Positions 1 to 9,027 of a DNA stretch of 64,000 bases are shown in pieces. The notes under the pieces were generated by a model. The model saw only the letters and a program-made list of their open reading frames with translations, was not told the DNA's origin and did no database searches. The position numbers and the translations under genes were made by a program. This DNA comes from Muriicola sp041628355 (GTDB lineage Bacteria > Bacteroidota > Bacteroidia > Flavobacteriales > Flavobacteriaceae): the NCBI GenBank assembly GCA_041628355.1, contig JBFKPJ010000001.1, positions 26,407 to 90,406 on the forward strand, in the 5' to 3' direction. The first letter of the stretch is position 1; each line of letters opens with the position of its first letter.

Positions 1-361
1 GGGCTGATGCGAGCTTGATGGTACTGATGATCTTATACAGGAAATAAAGCGGACCTGTAAAGATATTGAGCTGATGCCCCGTGACCACGGTAAAGGTCCG
101 GTCCTCCCCCAGCTTTTCGATCTGGGAGCTCACTTCTCCCGGTATTTCCAGGTGACTGTACTGTATTGTAAGGGCCTCAACCAGTACTTTGCGCTGTTCA
201 GCAGAAAAGGATGCCTGTTTTTCCCTGATCTGGGCACCAAAGGCCACAGTAGAAGGGTATCGGTTGTAAAAATCCGCAAGGACTTTTGCCTGATCCAGAT
301 AATCACAGATGATCTCCGAAAAATAGCCTGTTTCTCTGAACGGGATTCCTTCTGGCTGCAT
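1..361 (-). CDS. bshC: Bacillithiol biosynthesis cysteine-adding enzyme BshC (partial, N-terminal 120 residues)
   Basis: Read on the minus strand, an open frame starts at ATG 361-359 with MQPEGIPF and runs off the window edge without a stop. It contains a hydrophilic N-terminal helix region (DYLDQAKVLADFYNRYPS) and the family-typical core VVTGHQLNIFTGPLYFLYKI at about residues 93-112. BshC is thought to add cysteine to glucosamine-malate, the last step of bacillithiol synthesis, a low-molecular-weight thiol found in Firmicutes and many Bacteroidota. An ATG at 400 is followed by an in-frame stop six codons on, which supports the start at 361. It is divergent from the M14 peptidase. The C-terminal three quarters lie outside the window. 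Confidence 0.85.
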   Translation of the reverse strand, partial: MQPEGIPFRETGYFSEIICDYLDQAKVLADFYNRYPSTVAFGAQIREKQASFSAEQRKVLVEALTIQYSHLEIPGEVSSQIEKLGEDRTFTVVTGHQLNIFTGPLYFLYKIISTIKLASA

Positions 362-438
362 ATAGGATCGTTATCGCCCTCAAAGATAAGGTTCTCGCAT
401 TAGTGGTTTCCTAAAAATACGTTAAGTTGAGGAATATA

Positions 439-509
439 GACCAATGGTTTTACAGAGACTGGCAGCCAACCCGGTGCCGGTCTGAAATTTTTGGTCGCTA
501 CCTTGAGCG
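439..509. other. Structured element in the bshC / M14 peptidase divergent intergenic region
   Basis: Three nested or adjacent hairpins can be drawn. GACCAA (439-444) pairs with TTGGTC (491-496); inside it GACTGGCA (457-464) pairs with TGCCGGTC (475-482) with one G-U; next to it CGCT (496-499) pairs with AGCG (506-509). There is no T-run, so this is not an intrinsic terminator. A Bacteroidota -7 element TAGATTTG at 545-552 lies downstream, so for the peptidase the element would be upstream of transcription rather than in its leader; it could be in the bshC leader on the minus strand. Function unknown. Confidence 0.35.
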
Positions 510-577
510 AAACTCTCCCTGCTAAAAATTATAGATTTTATCATTAGATTTGAACGCTTTATCTCAGACCCAACAAG

Positions 578-3034
578 ATGAAAAAATACTTCCTTTATTT
601 TCTTTTTTTCCTGTCCCTGACGGGGCTTTCACAGACCATCCAATCCCCTTCCGAGTTCCTTGGATATGAACTGGGCTCGGAGTTTACCAGGCACCACCAG
701 GTGGTCGACTACTACAAATACCTCGCTTCTGCAGCCCCTGACCGGATGAAGCTGCAGGAATACGGCAAAACGAACGAGAGGAGACCCCTTTTACTGGCCT
801 ATGTGAGCTCGGCGGAGAATATCCGGAATCTGGAAGAGATCAGACAGGCCCATCTGGAAAGCACCTCAGGGGGAGGAAACGCCTCCAGGGCCATCGTATG
901 GCTGAGTTACAACGTACACGGTAATGAGAGTGTAAGCACGGAGGCCTCCATGCAGACCATCTATGCCCTCCTGACCCAAAAACAGGGCTACCTGGACAAC
1001 ACAGTGGTGATCATCGATCCATGTATCAACCCGGATGGACGCGACAGGTATGTGAACTGGTACAATTCTTTTAAGAATACACCCTATCAGGTAGACCCCA
1101 ACAGCAAGGAGCATCACGAAGGATGGCTGAGCGGAAGGGCAAACCACTATATGTTCGACCTCAACAGGGACTGGGCGTGGCTGACCCAGGTGGAAAGTCA
1201 GCAAAGATTGAAGATATTCAACCAGTGGATGCCCCACATACATGTAGACTTCCACGAACAGAGCGTAAACAACCCTTATTTCTTTGCCCCATCGGCTGAA
1301 CCCTTCCATGAAGTGATCACCCCATTCCAGCGTTCCTTCCAGGAAACCCTGGGAAGGAACCACGCTAAATATTTTGATGCCAACGGCTGGTTCTATTTTA
1401 CCAAAGAGCGATTCGATCTTTTCTATCCCAGCTACGGGGACACCTACCCCACCTACAACGGGGCGATCGGGATGACATACGAACAAGGAGGCAGCGGAAG
1501 GGCCGGCCTGGGTGTGATCACCGGTATAGGAGATACCCTCACCCTCAAAGACCGGATCGCCCACCACTACACCACAGGGATCTCCACAGTGGAGGTGGCC
1601 TCCCAAAACCATTCAGCCCTGAATGAAGAATTCAGAAAATTCTATCAAAACCGGGATTACAAATACAAGAGCTACGTGCTCAACGGAAACCCGGACCATA
1701 AAAGGGCCCTGACCAGCCTGCTGGACCAGCACGGCATAGAGTACGGGTGGGGATCAGACGGACAGGCTAAAGGTTTTGTATACAGCTCTGGGAAAAGCGG
1801 GGTCTTACCGGTGAATTCGGAGAGCCTGGTGGTCTCCACGAACCAGACCAAAGGAACCCTGGTCAAAGTTCTGTTCGAGCCCGATGCCAGGCTTAGCGAT
1901 TCCCTCACTTATGATATCACTGCCTGGTCCCTTCCCTATGCCTACGGGCTGGATGCCCTGGCTTCCACAGTCCCGGTCAGATCTGCCATCGAGGCAAAAT
2001 CGGCCTCCTCCCCCAGTCCCCCTCGGGACTCCTATGCCTATGTGACGGATTGGAACAGCATGGAAGACGCCCGTTTCCTGGCCGAGCTCCTAAAGGCCGG
2101 TATACGCGTGCGCACATCCCACTCCCCTTTTAGTTTGAATGGCAAGTCCTTCCAGAGAGGAAGTCTGATCATCACCAGGGCAGACAATTCTGATCCAGCC
2201 AAAATAAGCCGTCTTTTCGGAATTTTTGGGAAGTATCCCCATAAAGAAATCACTGCCGTTTCCACAGGGTATGTGGACCGGGGCAAGGACTTCGGCTCCA
2301 GCGATGTGAAGATGATCCCCGCCGTAAAGGTCGGGGTGCTCTCGGGCGATCCCACCTCTACCTTGCGCTTCGGGGAGATCTGGCACTTTTTTGAACAACA
2401 ATTGCACTACCCCCTGACCGTACTGGATGCAGAGTATTTCGGCAGGGTTGACCTGGCTGAATACGACGTACTGGTACTTCCGGACGGATGGGGCTACCGC
2501 TCCTTTCTCAACGAGTCTACCCTGGAACGGATCAGGGACTGGGTGAGAGGTGGGGGCCGACTCATAGCCATGGGGAGCGCTATCAGTTCCCTGGAAGGGA
2601 AGGACGGTTTTGGTATTCAGGAAAACAAGGAGGGCAAGGGTGATGCAGAAGGAGGAACAGCACCCGAAACCTATGATGAAGCAGAAAGGGAACGCATGAA
2701 GAACCAGATCACAGGGGCGATCTTCAGGACCAGGGTAGATCCTACACACCCGCTGGCTTTTGGTTACGGGAATACCTATTACAGCCTGAAACTGGGAAAT
2801 GACAGTTACAAATATCTGGACCGGGGCTCAGTGGCCTATCTGGATGGGCTTGTGCGCCCGGTAGCCGGCTTTGCCGGTAGCGAGGCACAGAAACAGATCG
2901 CGAATTCCCTCGTATTCGGCGTGGAAAATTCAGGGAGGGGACAGGTGGTCTATATGGTTGACAATCCGCTCTTCAGGGGATTCTGGGAAAACGGCAAACT
3001 CTTCTTTGCCAACGCGCTTTTTATGTTGGATTAA
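578..3034 (+). CDS. Secreted M14-family zinc carboxypeptidase
   Basis: The 818-residue protein has a signal peptide (residues 1-20, ending TGLSQT). The M14 domain shows the zinc ligands H114 and E117 in NVHGNES and H226 in VDFHEQ, with E301 (MTYEQGG) placed as the catalytic glutamate; the INPDGRDR motif is at about 150-157. The C-terminal third (from about residue 585) resembles a class I glutamine-amidotransferase-like fold (AEYDVLVLPDGWG) without an evident catalytic Cys. It likely trims peptides outside the cytoplasm. It has a -7 element (TAGATTTG) 25 nt before the ATG and stands alone. A paralogue with the same architecture lies at 40338-42854. Substrate is not predictable from sequence. 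Confidence 0.88.
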   Translation: MKKYFLYFLFFLSLTGLSQTIQSPSEFLGYELGSEFTRHHQVVDYYKYLASAAPDRMKLQEYGKTNERRPLLLAYVSSAENIRNLEEIRQAHLESTSGGGNASRAIVWLSYNVHGNESVSTEASMQTIYALLTQKQGYLDNTVVIIDPCINPDGRDRYVNWYNSFKNTPYQVDPNSKEHHEGWLSGRANHYMFDLNRDWAWLTQVESQQRLKIFNQWMPHIHVDFHEQSVNNPYFFAPSAEPFHEVITPFQRSFQETLGRNHAKYFDANGWFYFTKERFDLFYPSYGDTYPTYNGAIGMTYEQGGSGRAGLGVITGIGDTLTLKDRIAHHYTTGISTVEVASQNHSALNEEFRKFYQNRDYKYKSYVLNGNPDHKRALTSLLDQHGIEYGWGSDGQAKGFVYSSGKSGVLPVNSESLVVSTNQTKGTLVKVLFEPDARLSDSLTYDITAWSLPYAYGLDALASTVPVRSAIEAKSASSPSPPRDSYAYVTDWNSMEDARFLAELLKAGIRVRTSHSPFSLNGKSFQRGSLIITRADNSDPAKISRLFGIFGKYPHKEITAVSTGYVDRGKDFGSSDVKMIPAVKVGVLSGDPTSTLRFGEIWHFFEQQLHYPLTVLDAEYFGRVDLAEYDVLVLPDGWGYRSFLNESTLERIRDWVRGGGRLIAMGSAISSLEGKDGFGIQENKEGKGDAEGGTAPETYDEAERERMKNQITGAIFRTRVDPTHPLAFGYGNTYYSLKLGNDSYKYLDRGSVAYLDGLVRPVAGFAGSEAQKQIANSLVFGVENSGRGQVVYMVDNPLFRGFWENGKLFFANALFMLD

Positions 3035-3058
3035 TTCAGTGAATTCGAAAAATAGGGG

Positions 3059-4135
3059 TCAGTAGAGCATAAAGGCCATAAATACAATACCCAAAAATGC
3101 CACGGGCAGGATGAACAGCATATAGATGAAGGAAATGACATTGGCTTTCAGGAAGGCCCCGATCCAGCTGCTGCGATAAAAGTTCCTCAGGGCCACCATC
3201 AGGTAGACCAGGTAGGACAGGGTGATGATCACTTCCAGCCACACCGGTACTTCAATCAGTTTGTTGGCCAGGATTAAAATGCAGAAAGCCGTGAATAAAA
3301 AAGTAAAAAAATAGAAGCTGAACACCATGTGGTGGGCAAAATTCCCCCTCCTCCAGTAAAAAATCTTCAGCAACATGGCAAAGATCGGCATCAGCAGGAA
3401 CATAGCAATAGGGATGGTGTCGAAAAAGGTCTGGATTATCCCTCCTCCCCTTTGTACATATAGTTTGTAGACCTGCTCGTAGATGCGGCGGTTAAAAACG
3501 GAAGCGTTATCCTCCATCCCCATGGCCTTTAGTTTTTGATCCATGGGGGCGTTGATGGCGATGAGGGAGTCGAGTTCATCCTTGTCAAAATCAAAGGTGA
3601 TGCCGCGGTTCAGGCTGGAAGGGTTTTCTGCTGTCTCGGTCATGACCGAGTCAATATCTGCCATGTCCTCATCGGAAATTCCCCATTTTTTCTGGTTGTT
3701 TTTCAACATTTCCTTGGTTTTCACCAATTGAAGGGAATCATTGGAGCTCAGTTTCACAGAATCCTTTATAGTCTCCATGCTATCTTGTTCGATGTTCTTC
3801 TTGAGTGCCTCTGTCATCTTATTGTCTGCTTCCCGAATGCTGAAGGAGAACAAAAAGAAAAAGACAACCGAAACAAACAGGTAGAATTGTGCGGGGTGCA
3901 GATAATACAGACGTTTGCCGTCCACGAACCTCCGTGCCAGCACCCCGGGTTTAAAGATCAGGGGGATAAAACTCCGGAAGAAACGGGCATCCACAGAAAA
4001 GTAGTCACTGATCGTCTTGCTGAACAAGACGCCGAAGGTGAGGTTGTCCGTCACCTCCTGCCCGCATCTGGGGCAGTATTCATAGGCAGGGTCCAGGAGG
4101 TGGTCACAGTTCTTACAGCGGTTGGTTTCGGCCAT
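3059..4135 (-). CDS. DUF3667 family zinc-ribbon membrane protein
   Basis: The start is placed at ATG 4135-4133 (MAETNRCKNC), because the upstream extension adds residues unlike the family. The N-terminus carries a zinc ribbon of two CxxC pairs (CKNC and CPRC). It is followed by a region conserved in this family (DYFSVDARFFRSFIPLIFKPG, LYYLHPAQFYLF), one hydrophobic segment, a charged soluble loop, then three or four membrane helices to the C-terminus. The role of DUF3667 proteins is unknown; they are frequent in Bacteroidota. It is convergent with the M14 gene (24 nt apart) and divergent from the alkylation repair gene. Confidence 0.82.
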   Translation of the reverse strand: MAETNRCKNCDHLLDPAYEYCPRCGQEVTDNLTFGVLFSKTISDYFSVDARFFRSFIPLIFKPGVLARRFVDGKRLYYLHPAQFYLFVSVVFFFLFSFSIREADNKMTEALKKNIEQDSMETIKDSVKLSSNDSLQLVKTKEMLKNNQKKWGISDEDMADIDSVMTETAENPSSLNRGITFDFDKDELDSLIAINAPMDQKLKAMGMEDNASVFNRRIYEQVYKLYVQRGGGIIQTFFDTIPIAMFLLMPIFAMLLKIFYWRRGNFAHHMVFSFYFFTFLFTAFCILILANKLIEVPVWLEVIITLSYLVYLMVALRNFYRSSWIGAFLKANVISFIYMLFILPVAFLGIVFMAFMLY

Positions 4136-4286
4136 GGGTCGATTTTTATATAAAAGTAGAAAAATTTCAATTTCAAAGGGGTTCAGGTATGGGTCCAAAG
4201 GAATGATTCCTTATTTAACCTTCTTTTCCATGATCATCTTCCACTCTCTTTGTACCTTAGATACTATCCTGTATTTCTTAAGACGA

Positions 4287-4976
4287 ATGGGAACCGAGAA
4301 CGTAACCGCATTTTTGGAAACCCTGGAGCGACTCTGCGCTGAGGCTGCCGATGAAAGGACAGCCGAAGGCCAAAAAGCCTATATGCGCCACCAATTTCCT
4401 TTTTATGGGATCAAGACCCCGAAGAGAAGGGAGATCCAGAGATTCCTGTTCCAAAAAGAACGCCTGCCTTCCAAAAAGGACATGCACGGAATCATCCAAA
4501 AACTTTGGGGAAAGAACGAGCGGGAAAACCAGTACATTGCCCAGGAACTCGCGGGGAAATATATCCGGGCTATGGAACCAGAAGACTATGCCTTATACGA
4601 GCATATGATCACCCATAAATCCTGGTGGGATACGGTTGACTTTATCGCGGTGAAGCTCGTGGGGCCCTACTTCAAATCCTTCCCGGGAAAAAGGGATGGG
4701 ATCACAGAAAACTGGTTGTCTTCCGGGAATATTTGGTTGCAGCGCACCGTGCTCCTCTTCCAATTGAAATACAAAGAGGATCTGGATACGCATTTCCTGG
4801 AGAGGACGATCTCCCGCCTCTCGGGTTCTCGAGAATTCTTCATCAATAAGGCGATCGGCTGGATCCTGAGGGAATACAGCAAGACCAATCCCTCCTGGGT
4901 ACAGGGATTTACCGCTTCAATACCCCTGCATCCCCTGAGTGCAAGGGAGGCCCTCAGGTTACTAAAGAAATCATAG
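4287..4976 (+). CDS. DNA alkylation repair protein, AlkD-like
   Basis: The 229-residue protein matches the HEAT-like helical repeat family of AlkD DNA glycosylases that excise 3-methyl and 7-methyl purines. Recognisable segments are QFPFYGIKTPKRREI, the WWDTVDF motif (WWDxVD, with an acidic residue needed for excision in AlkD), the RTVLLFQL helix and the C-terminal KAIGWILREYSK. The start at 4287 (MGTENVTAF) fits the family; the frame stays open back to 4122, but that would overlap the divergent DUF3667 start and add unrelated hydrophobic sequence. A single-gene unit, convergent with the antiporter 20 nt downstream. Confidence 0.88.
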   Translation: MGTENVTAFLETLERLCAEAADERTAEGQKAYMRHQFPFYGIKTPKRREIQRFLFQKERLPSKKDMHGIIQKLWGKNERENQYIAQELAGKYIRAMEPEDYALYEHMITHKSWWDTVDFIAVKLVGPYFKSFPGKRDGITENWLSSGNIWLQRTVLLFQLKYKEDLDTHFLERTISRLSGSREFFINKAIGWILREYSKTNPSWVQGFTASIPLHPLSAREALRLLKKS

Positions 4977-4996
4977 CATGGAAAGGGATCTGCAGC

Positions 4997-6259
4997 CTAC
5001 AGACTTTCAGCTTCAAGGCGTGTGGATTTTTTGACGAGCTTACCAACCGTGAGCCCCTGTACGATGATGGAGAAAACAACTACGATATAGGTGATCAGCA
5101 GGAACAGATCCCTGTTCATTTCCCCGGTGAGGCCCAGTGCAAGGGCTATGGATATGGCCCCCCTGAGTCCACCCCAGGTCATGATCACACCGGTCCTGGG
5201 AACAAATTCCAGCTTTCTTTTGAAAAATGAAATAGGCAGCAAGAGAGAAAGGTAGCGGCAGAGGAGGACGATCGGTATCGTTATCAGACCCGCGAGCAGG
5301 TAGTTGGAGTCGAAGGTCAGCACGAGGATCTCCATCCCCAGGAGCACAAACAGCAAAGTGTTGAGCAGGATATCTATCAACTCCCAGAACTTGTCGACAT
5401 AGACCATGGTGTTTTCTGACATGGCACTGGTCCTGACATTGTCATTCCCGATCATCAGTCCGGCTACGACCATAGCCAGAGGGGCTGAGACATGGAGTTG
5501 ATGGGCGAGAACAGTTCCCGTCATGACGGTGGCCAGGGTGATAATGACCTCAATATCGTAATCGTCTATGTTCCTCATCAGCCTGTAGGTTGCCCATCCC
5601 AGCAACAATCCGAGGGCAATACCCCCAAAAACCTCAACCCCAAAAAGCTTAGTCACGCTCCAGGCAGTGACAGCCTCTTCTGAGGGAGACGCGATCTCAA
5701 AGAGGGTGAGGAAGACCACGACCCCGACCCCGTCGTTGAACAGGGATTCTCCCACGATCTTCGTCTCCAGTTTCTTGGGTACCCCGGCTTTTTTCAGGAT
5801 TCCCAAGACGGCGATGGGATCCGTAGGAGAGATCAGGGCCCCGAAAAGCAGACAGTGTATAAAGGGCACCTCCATGCCCAGGGCTATTAAGAGATAATAA
5901 GTTGCCGTACCTACCAGAAAAGTGGAGGTCAGCACCCCAAGGGTCGAAAAACTCAGGATAGGCCAGCGATGTTTTTTCAGCTGGTCGAAATCGGTATGAA
6001 GCGCCCCGGCAAAGAGCAGGAAACTCAGCATGATATCGAGGAGGACCGTTTTAAAGTCGATTTGCGAAAGGATATATCGCTCCACGTTCAGCAGGGTGGG
6101 ATCGATATAGCTCCAGGCGAAGACGGCCAGGGTCAGCAGGATGGTGATGAACATGAGCCCGATGGTATTGGGCATTTTCAGGTAACGGACATTGATGTAA
6201 CCAAAGATCGCTGAGAGGAATACGAGGATGGTCGCAATGGTGAACGGTTCGAACTGCAT
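4997..6259 (-). CDS. Sodium/proton antiporter, CPA1 (NhaP) type
   Basis: A 420-residue polytopic membrane protein with about 12 hydrophobic segments. CPA1 hallmarks are visible: LISPTDPIAVL (the TDP segment) and GESLFNDGVGVVVFL, which holds the conserved Asp of the ion path, plus TWGGLRGAISIALALG near the end. It would exchange cytoplasmic Na+ (or K+) for protons at the inner membrane and serve pH or salt homeostasis. There is no long C-terminal cytoplasmic tail, so no nucleotide-binding regulatory domain. About 290 nt separate it from divergent cbpA; I saw no clear promoter pair in that gap. Confidence 0.88.
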   Translation of the reverse strand: MQFEPFTIATILVFLSAIFGYINVRYLKMPNTIGLMFITILLTLAVFAWSYIDPTLLNVERYILSQIDFKTVLLDIMLSFLLFAGALHTDFDQLKKHRWPILSFSTLGVLTSTFLVGTATYYLLIALGMEVPFIHCLLFGALISPTDPIAVLGILKKAGVPKKLETKIVGESLFNDGVGVVVFLTLFEIASPSEEAVTAWSVTKLFGVEVFGGIALGLLLGWATYRLMRNIDDYDIEVIITLATVMTGTVLAHQLHVSAPLAMVVAGLMIGNDNVRTSAMSENTMVYVDKFWELIDILLNTLLFVLLGMEILVLTFDSNYLLAGLITIPIVLLCRYLSLLLPISFFKRKLEFVPRTGVIMTWGGLRGAISIALALGLTGEMNRDLFLLITYIVVVFSIIVQGLTVGKLVKKSTRLEAESL

Positions 6260-6552
6260 GACCCAAATGTACTCCTCCTTCAGGAGATGTCAAAAACGGA
6301 TTTCGTAATTTTTGCTCTGTGCGAGGCATGTGTATGCGGATTGGACCTCTTGGGAGATCGGGAGGATAGATCAGTGAAAACCAGCCTAGCTCATTTGATT
6401 TATGCCAATTATTTGCGAACTTCAAACACAGATATGCACGAGCTGTAAGAGGGACCATCAATAAGTAAAACAAAGAATACTTTGATTGGAATAGAACCAT
6501 CACCCGTGTTACCTCCTGGGATTTTTCAACCTATTGAAGGAAGTATCGCATT

Positions 6553-7440
6553 ATGAAATACATCGACTACTATAAGATCCTGGGGGTCCCGAAAAATGCC
6601 TCCCAGCAGGACATCAAAAAGGCCTACCGAAAACTCGCCAGGAAATACCATCCGGACGTAAATCCCGGTGACGCCTCCGCTGAGAAGAAGTTCAAGGAGA
6701 TCAATGAAGCCAACGAGGTCCTGGGCAATCCCGAGAACCGGGCCAAATACGATGAGTACGGAAAGGACTGGCAGCATGCCGAGGCCTTTGAAAAAGCCAA
6801 AAAGGAACAGGCCCAGTACCGGCAGTCGCATCAGCGGTCCGGAAGGTCGGCCTTTTCGGATGACGACTTTTCCGATTTCTTCAGCGCCATGTTCGGGGGA
6901 AGCAGGGGGAGACAGCAGCGCGGTATGCAGTTCAGGGGACAGGATGTACAGGCCGAACTGGAACTGCCCCTGGAGGAGGTCTACAGGACCCACAAGCGCA
7001 CCCTGACGGTCAGTGGCAAGAACATACGGCTTACCATCCCCGCAGGCATACGCCACGGGCAGGTGATCAAGATCAAGAACCACGGGGGAGAAGGCATTAA
7101 CGGAGGTCCGCGGGGAGATCTCCACATCCGGTTCTCCATAGTGAACAACACCCGGTTCAGGAGGGACGAGGACCACCTGTATACCACGGTGAAACTCGAC
7201 CTGTACAAGGCCGTGCTCGGGGGAGATATCATCGTGCACACTTTTGAGGGGCAAGTGAAACTGAAAGTAAAACCCGAGACCCCGAACGGGACTCAGGTAA
7301 AACTGAAAGGAAAGGGATTCCCGGTTTACAAGAAGGAAGGGCAATTTGGGGATCTCTTCATCACTTATGAGATCGAACTCCCAAAAAACCTTTCCCCCAG
7401 GGAGAAACAACTATTCGAAGAACTTGCTAAATTGAGATAG
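6553..7440 (+). CDS. cbpA: J-domain co-chaperone, CbpA-like
   Basis: The 295-residue protein starts with a J domain (HPD at 33-35 in KYHPDVNPG) for stimulating DnaK ATPase, then a Gly/Phe-Arg-rich linker (about 95-120) and two DnaJ C-terminal substrate-binding barrels (from about 125). It lacks the Cys-rich zinc centre of true DnaJ, which is the CbpA-type layout. The next gene, two bases downstream, encodes its usual modulator CbpM, which supports the assignment. In E. coli CbpA also binds curved DNA; that activity is not inferable here. Confidence 0.9.
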   Translation: MKYIDYYKILGVPKNASQQDIKKAYRKLARKYHPDVNPGDASAEKKFKEINEANEVLGNPENRAKYDEYGKDWQHAEAFEKAKKEQAQYRQSHQRSGRSAFSDDDFSDFFSAMFGGSRGRQQRGMQFRGQDVQAELELPLEEVYRTHKRTLTVSGKNIRLTIPAGIRHGQVIKIKNHGGEGINGGPRGDLHIRFSIVNNTRFRRDEDHLYTTVKLDLYKAVLGGDIIVHTFEGQVKLKVKPETPNGTQVKLKGKGFPVYKKEGQFGDLFITYEIELPKNLSPREKQLFEELAKLR

Positions 7441-7442
7441 GT

Positions 7443-7742
7443 ATGTCAAAAAAGGAATTTTTTCCAGTAATACAATTATGCGAACTCTATGACCTTGAAA
7501 CCGAATTTTTTGAGGAATTGGGGGAATTTGGGCTTATCGATCTCAGGGTGTACCGTGGTGAGCAATGCATTCACCAGGATTCCTTGCAGGAAGCGGAGAG
7601 GATCATCCGTATCCACAGGGACCTCCGGGTGAATCTGGAAGGGATAGACGTAGTGCTCCAGCTGCTCAGGAGACAGGAAGAGCTCGAAGCCCGGCTTCTG
7701 AGGTTGAGCAACAGATTGAGGCGTTACGAGGATCCATTCTAG
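7443..7742 (+). CDS. cbpM: Chaperone modulator CbpM
   Basis: A 99-residue MerR-like helical protein (FFPVIQLCELYDLETEFFEELGEFGLIDL), followed by a helix ending in a leucine-rich segment (LEARLLRLSNRLRRYEDPF). CbpM proteins bind the J domain of CbpA and inhibit it. The ATG lies two bases after the cbpA stop, so the two are probably co-translated in fixed ratio. Length fits the family (about 100 residues). Confidence 0.85.
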   Translation: MSKKEFFPVIQLCELYDLETEFFEELGEFGLIDLRVYRGEQCIHQDSLQEAERIIRIHRDLRVNLEGIDVVLQLLRRQEELEARLLRLSNRLRRYEDPF

Positions 7743-7798
7743 GCATGCCAATTGTATCTATTTTTATCGGATTATAACCCACTAACCTGCCCTTTGTT

Positions 7799-8989
7799 AT
7801 GGATTTGATTTTTCTAAGTTCTTTTCACACTTCTATTACCCTGATCTGCATTGTCGGGCTGGGGGTCGTCCTGTCGGGTTTCCTCCTGAACAAGATCAAA
7901 CAACCCACCCTGATCGCTTATATCCTCATCGGGGTTTTGATAGGTCCTTTTGGATTAGACCTGATCGGGGACCAGGAGACTATAATGCACATAGGAGAAT
8001 TGGGGATCATCCTGCTCTTCTTCTTTATCGGGATGGAGATCGACCTCTACTCCTTTATCGGCAATTGGCGCCTGGCGGTTTTCGGCACCCTGGGCCAGAT
8101 CTTTCTGAGTATAGGGGCTATGGGTGCCATAGGCGTGCTCTTTGGCTGGAACAATACCCGTATTCTGGTGATGGGATTTGTCATCGCCCTGTCGAGTTCG
8201 GCCGTGATCTTCAAGTTACTCGAGGACAAGAAGCTGCTCGACAAGAAGATCGGCCAAAACGTGTCGAGCATCCTTCTTGCCCAGGATATTGCCATTGCTC
8301 CTATCCTTATCCTCATCTCCATCTTTGGTGGGGAGGATACCTCCACTGAATCCATAATCCTGAAGATAATAGGAGGAATCCTGATTATCGCGACCATTTT
8401 GTATATCTATATAAAAAAGGAGATCAACTGGCTCCCTTTTCGCAAATCCATCATGAGGGATCACGAGTTGCAGGTCTTCCTGGCCCTTTTCTTCTGTTTT
8501 GCGGGGGCAGGCATCGCAGGACTCTTCGGGATCTCCGAGGCTCTTGGAGCCTTTGTGGGCGGTTTAGTGATGCATGCAGGGAAGGCTGTAAGCTGGATAC
8601 ACGACGCCATACACTCCTTCCGCATCCTATTCGTTGCCGTATTTTTTATTGCTATTGGTGCCCAGATCAACATCACCTTCCTGATGGAAAACCTCCTGCC
8701 GCTGGGATTGTCACTGGTGACGGTATTTTTCCTGAACCACACCATCAACGCCCTCATCCTCCGGGCCTACAACAACAGCTGGAAAGAAGCGATATTCGGG
8801 GGCGCGATGCTTGCCCAGATCGGAGAACTGAGCTTCCTGATCTGCATAACGGCCTTTAACCTGAACATCCTGACCCAGTACGCTTACGACTTTACTATTT
8901 CCCTGATCTCCCTGACCATTGGGATCAGCCCATTCTGGATTTTTTTAACGGAAAGGATCAGCACTAAAAAACAAATTACAGCCCCATAA
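7799..8989 (+). CDS. Cation/proton antiporter, CPA2 (KefB/RosB-like membrane domain)
   Basis: A 396-residue protein made almost wholly of membrane helices with the CPA2 segments GYILIGVLIGP-like (AYILIGVLIGPFGL), LLFFFIGMEID and LSSSAVIFKLLEDKK. It lacks the RCK/TrkA-N domain of KefB and KefC, so gating by a soluble nucleotide-binding module is not expected. Likely K+ or Na+ efflux in exchange for protons. The VIT1-like gene follows closely, and an NhaP-type antiporter lies on the other side of cbpAM, making this a small ion-homeostasis region. Confidence 0.85.
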   Translation: MDLIFLSSFHTSITLICIVGLGVVLSGFLLNKIKQPTLIAYILIGVLIGPFGLDLIGDQETIMHIGELGIILLFFFIGMEIDLYSFIGNWRLAVFGTLGQIFLSIGAMGAIGVLFGWNNTRILVMGFVIALSSSAVIFKLLEDKKLLDKKIGQNVSSILLAQDIAIAPILILISIFGGEDTSTESIILKIIGGILIIATILYIYIKKEINWLPFRKSIMRDHELQVFLALFFCFAGAGIAGLFGISEALGAFVGGLVMHAGKAVSWIHDAIHSFRILFVAVFFIAIGAQINITFLMENLLPLGLSLVTVFFLNHTINALILRAYNNSWKEAIFGGAMLAQIGELSFLICITAFNLNILTQYAYDFTISLISLTIGISPFWIFLTERISTKKQITAP

Positions 8990-9027
8990 ATCTTACCTTG
9001 AACAGGCGAATCAGAAAAGAGGAAACT

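Noticed and set aside
74..403. Plus-strand open frame of 109 codons at the left edge
   Set aside because: It is antisense to the clear bshC N-terminus on the minus strand and has no family resemblance.
4122..4286. N-terminal extension of the AlkD-like protein
   Set aside because: Would overlap the divergent DUF3667 start and adds 55 residues not found in the family.
6526..7410. Minus-strand frame of 294 codons opposite cbpA
   Set aside because: Antisense shadow of the J-domain gene.
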